Assembly (NCBI GenBank): GCA_016190785.1
Contig: JACPPX010000055.1
Location: forward strand, 1 to 6,700
Length of the DNA stretch: 6,700 bases
DNA from: Chloroflexota bacterium
GTDB lineage: Bacteria > Chloroflexota > Anaerolineae > UBA7937 > JACPPX01
Direction: 5' to 3'
Part shown: piece by piece, positions 6,461-6,700 of the stretch
Layout of the letters: every line of letters begins with the position of its first letter
Position numbering within the stretch: position 1 is the first letter of the stretch
Made by a program: the position numbers and the translations under genes
The notes under the pieces: model-generated
Database searches by the model: none
Told to the model about the DNA's origin: nothing
Seen by the model: only the letters and a program-made list of their open reading frames with translations

Positions 6461-6700
6461 GTGCTCAAATTTCCGGAGTCCCTCTTCAAAGATGACCCTC
6501 GTCGCGAGCGCCGCTCCCGCGCTTTGGCCGTGCTCGAGGCTGCCCTTGCCGCCGCTGATCCCGCGACTGCCGTCCGCCGCCATTTATCCCGCCAGGGCAC
6601 CACCCTGCGGGTCAATGGACAGGCCTACGACCTTTCCCAATTCCGCCAGGTGCTAGTAGTGGGAGCAGGAAAGGGTAGTGGGGCCATGGCCCAGGCGGTG
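6461..6700 (+). CDS. Glycerate 2-kinase, DUF4147/MOFRL type (3' end missing)
   Basis: The frame is open from the stop at 6404 to the window end and encodes about 80 residues from the chosen start. The visible part has a charged helix (DDPRRERRSRALAVLEAALAAADP) and then VRRHLSR. A short strand region follows, and then QVLVVGAGKGSGAMAQAV, the glycine-rich VGAGK motif typical of the N-terminal domain of GckA/TtuD-like glycerate kinases. These enzymes phosphorylate D-glycerate with ATP to 2-phosphoglycerate and feed it into glycolysis. The window ends before the C-terminal MOFRL domain, so the assignment rests on one motif and the general layout. The start is uncertain. GTG at 6461 gives a short N-terminus like the family but has no Shine-Dalgarno. 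TTG at 6422 has a weak AAGGCAGAG upstream and would add 13 residues. The gene is divergent from rpoC and has no evident functional link to it. Confidence 0.8.
   Translation, partial: MLKFPESLFKDDPRRERRSRALAVLEAALAAADPATAVRRHLSRQGTTLRVNGQAYDLSQFRQVLVVGAGKGSGAMAQAV

Noticed and set aside
6376..6656. Two - strand frames and one ATG-initiated + strand frame (6417-6656) over the kinase gene
   Set aside because: The + strand frame ending at the window edge contains the VGAGK glycerate kinase motif, so the others are shadows. Their Arg/Ser/Pro-rich composition fits out-of-frame reading.
1..6700. CRISPR arrays, insertion sequences, tRNA genes or other mobile or RNA elements
   Set aside because: I saw no spaced direct repeats, transposase motifs, terminal inverted repeats or cloverleaf-like stretches. 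The window is nearly filled by core genes.

Overview
The window comes from an ordinary bacterial housekeeping region. It holds four protein genes, two of them cut by the window edges. The organism is probably a terrabacterial lineage, possibly Chloroflexota. That guess rests on the RpoC architecture (a long coiled-coil insert near the N-terminus like that of actinobacterial beta', and no trigger-loop insertion), a four-domain S1 protein with an acidic and then lysine-rich tail, and moderately high GC with non-ATG starts. It is an inference from general family features and no search was run.

Layout: (1) Positions 1-443, + strand, hold the C-terminal three quarters of a ClpP peptidase with an intact Ser-His-Asp triad. 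(2) Positions 464-508 form a 19-bp perfect hairpin with T-tracts on both sides, a bidirectional terminator between convergent clpP and rpsA. (3) Positions 506-1951, - strand, encode an S1-type RNA-binding ribosomal protein. (4) Positions 1961-6157, - strand, encode a complete RNA polymerase beta' subunit (RpoC, 1398 aa) that starts at TTG behind a perfect AGGAGG. (5) Positions 6158-about 6460 are a divergent intergenic region. It contains an exceptionally strong rpoC promoter (TTGACA-17 bp-TATAAT with an extended -10 TG) and a roughly 185-nt rpoC leader with two possible hairpins. (6) From about 6461 to the window end, + strand, is the start of a glycerate 2-kinase of the DUF4147/MOFRL type.

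On the minus strand, rpoC and rpsA form a two-gene unit: the rpoC stop codon lies inside the ribosome binding site of rpsA, so the two are probably translationally coupled. rpoB is not directly upstream of rpoC, unlike the usual rpoB-rpoC order, and rpoC has its own promoter. The unit joins transcription (beta') and translation initiation (S1) and ends at the shared terminator. I found no mobile element, CRISPR array, tRNA or rRNA, and no convincing undescribed system. The observations worth a second look concern gene order, the promoter and leader, and residue-level features of RpoC, S1 and ClpP.
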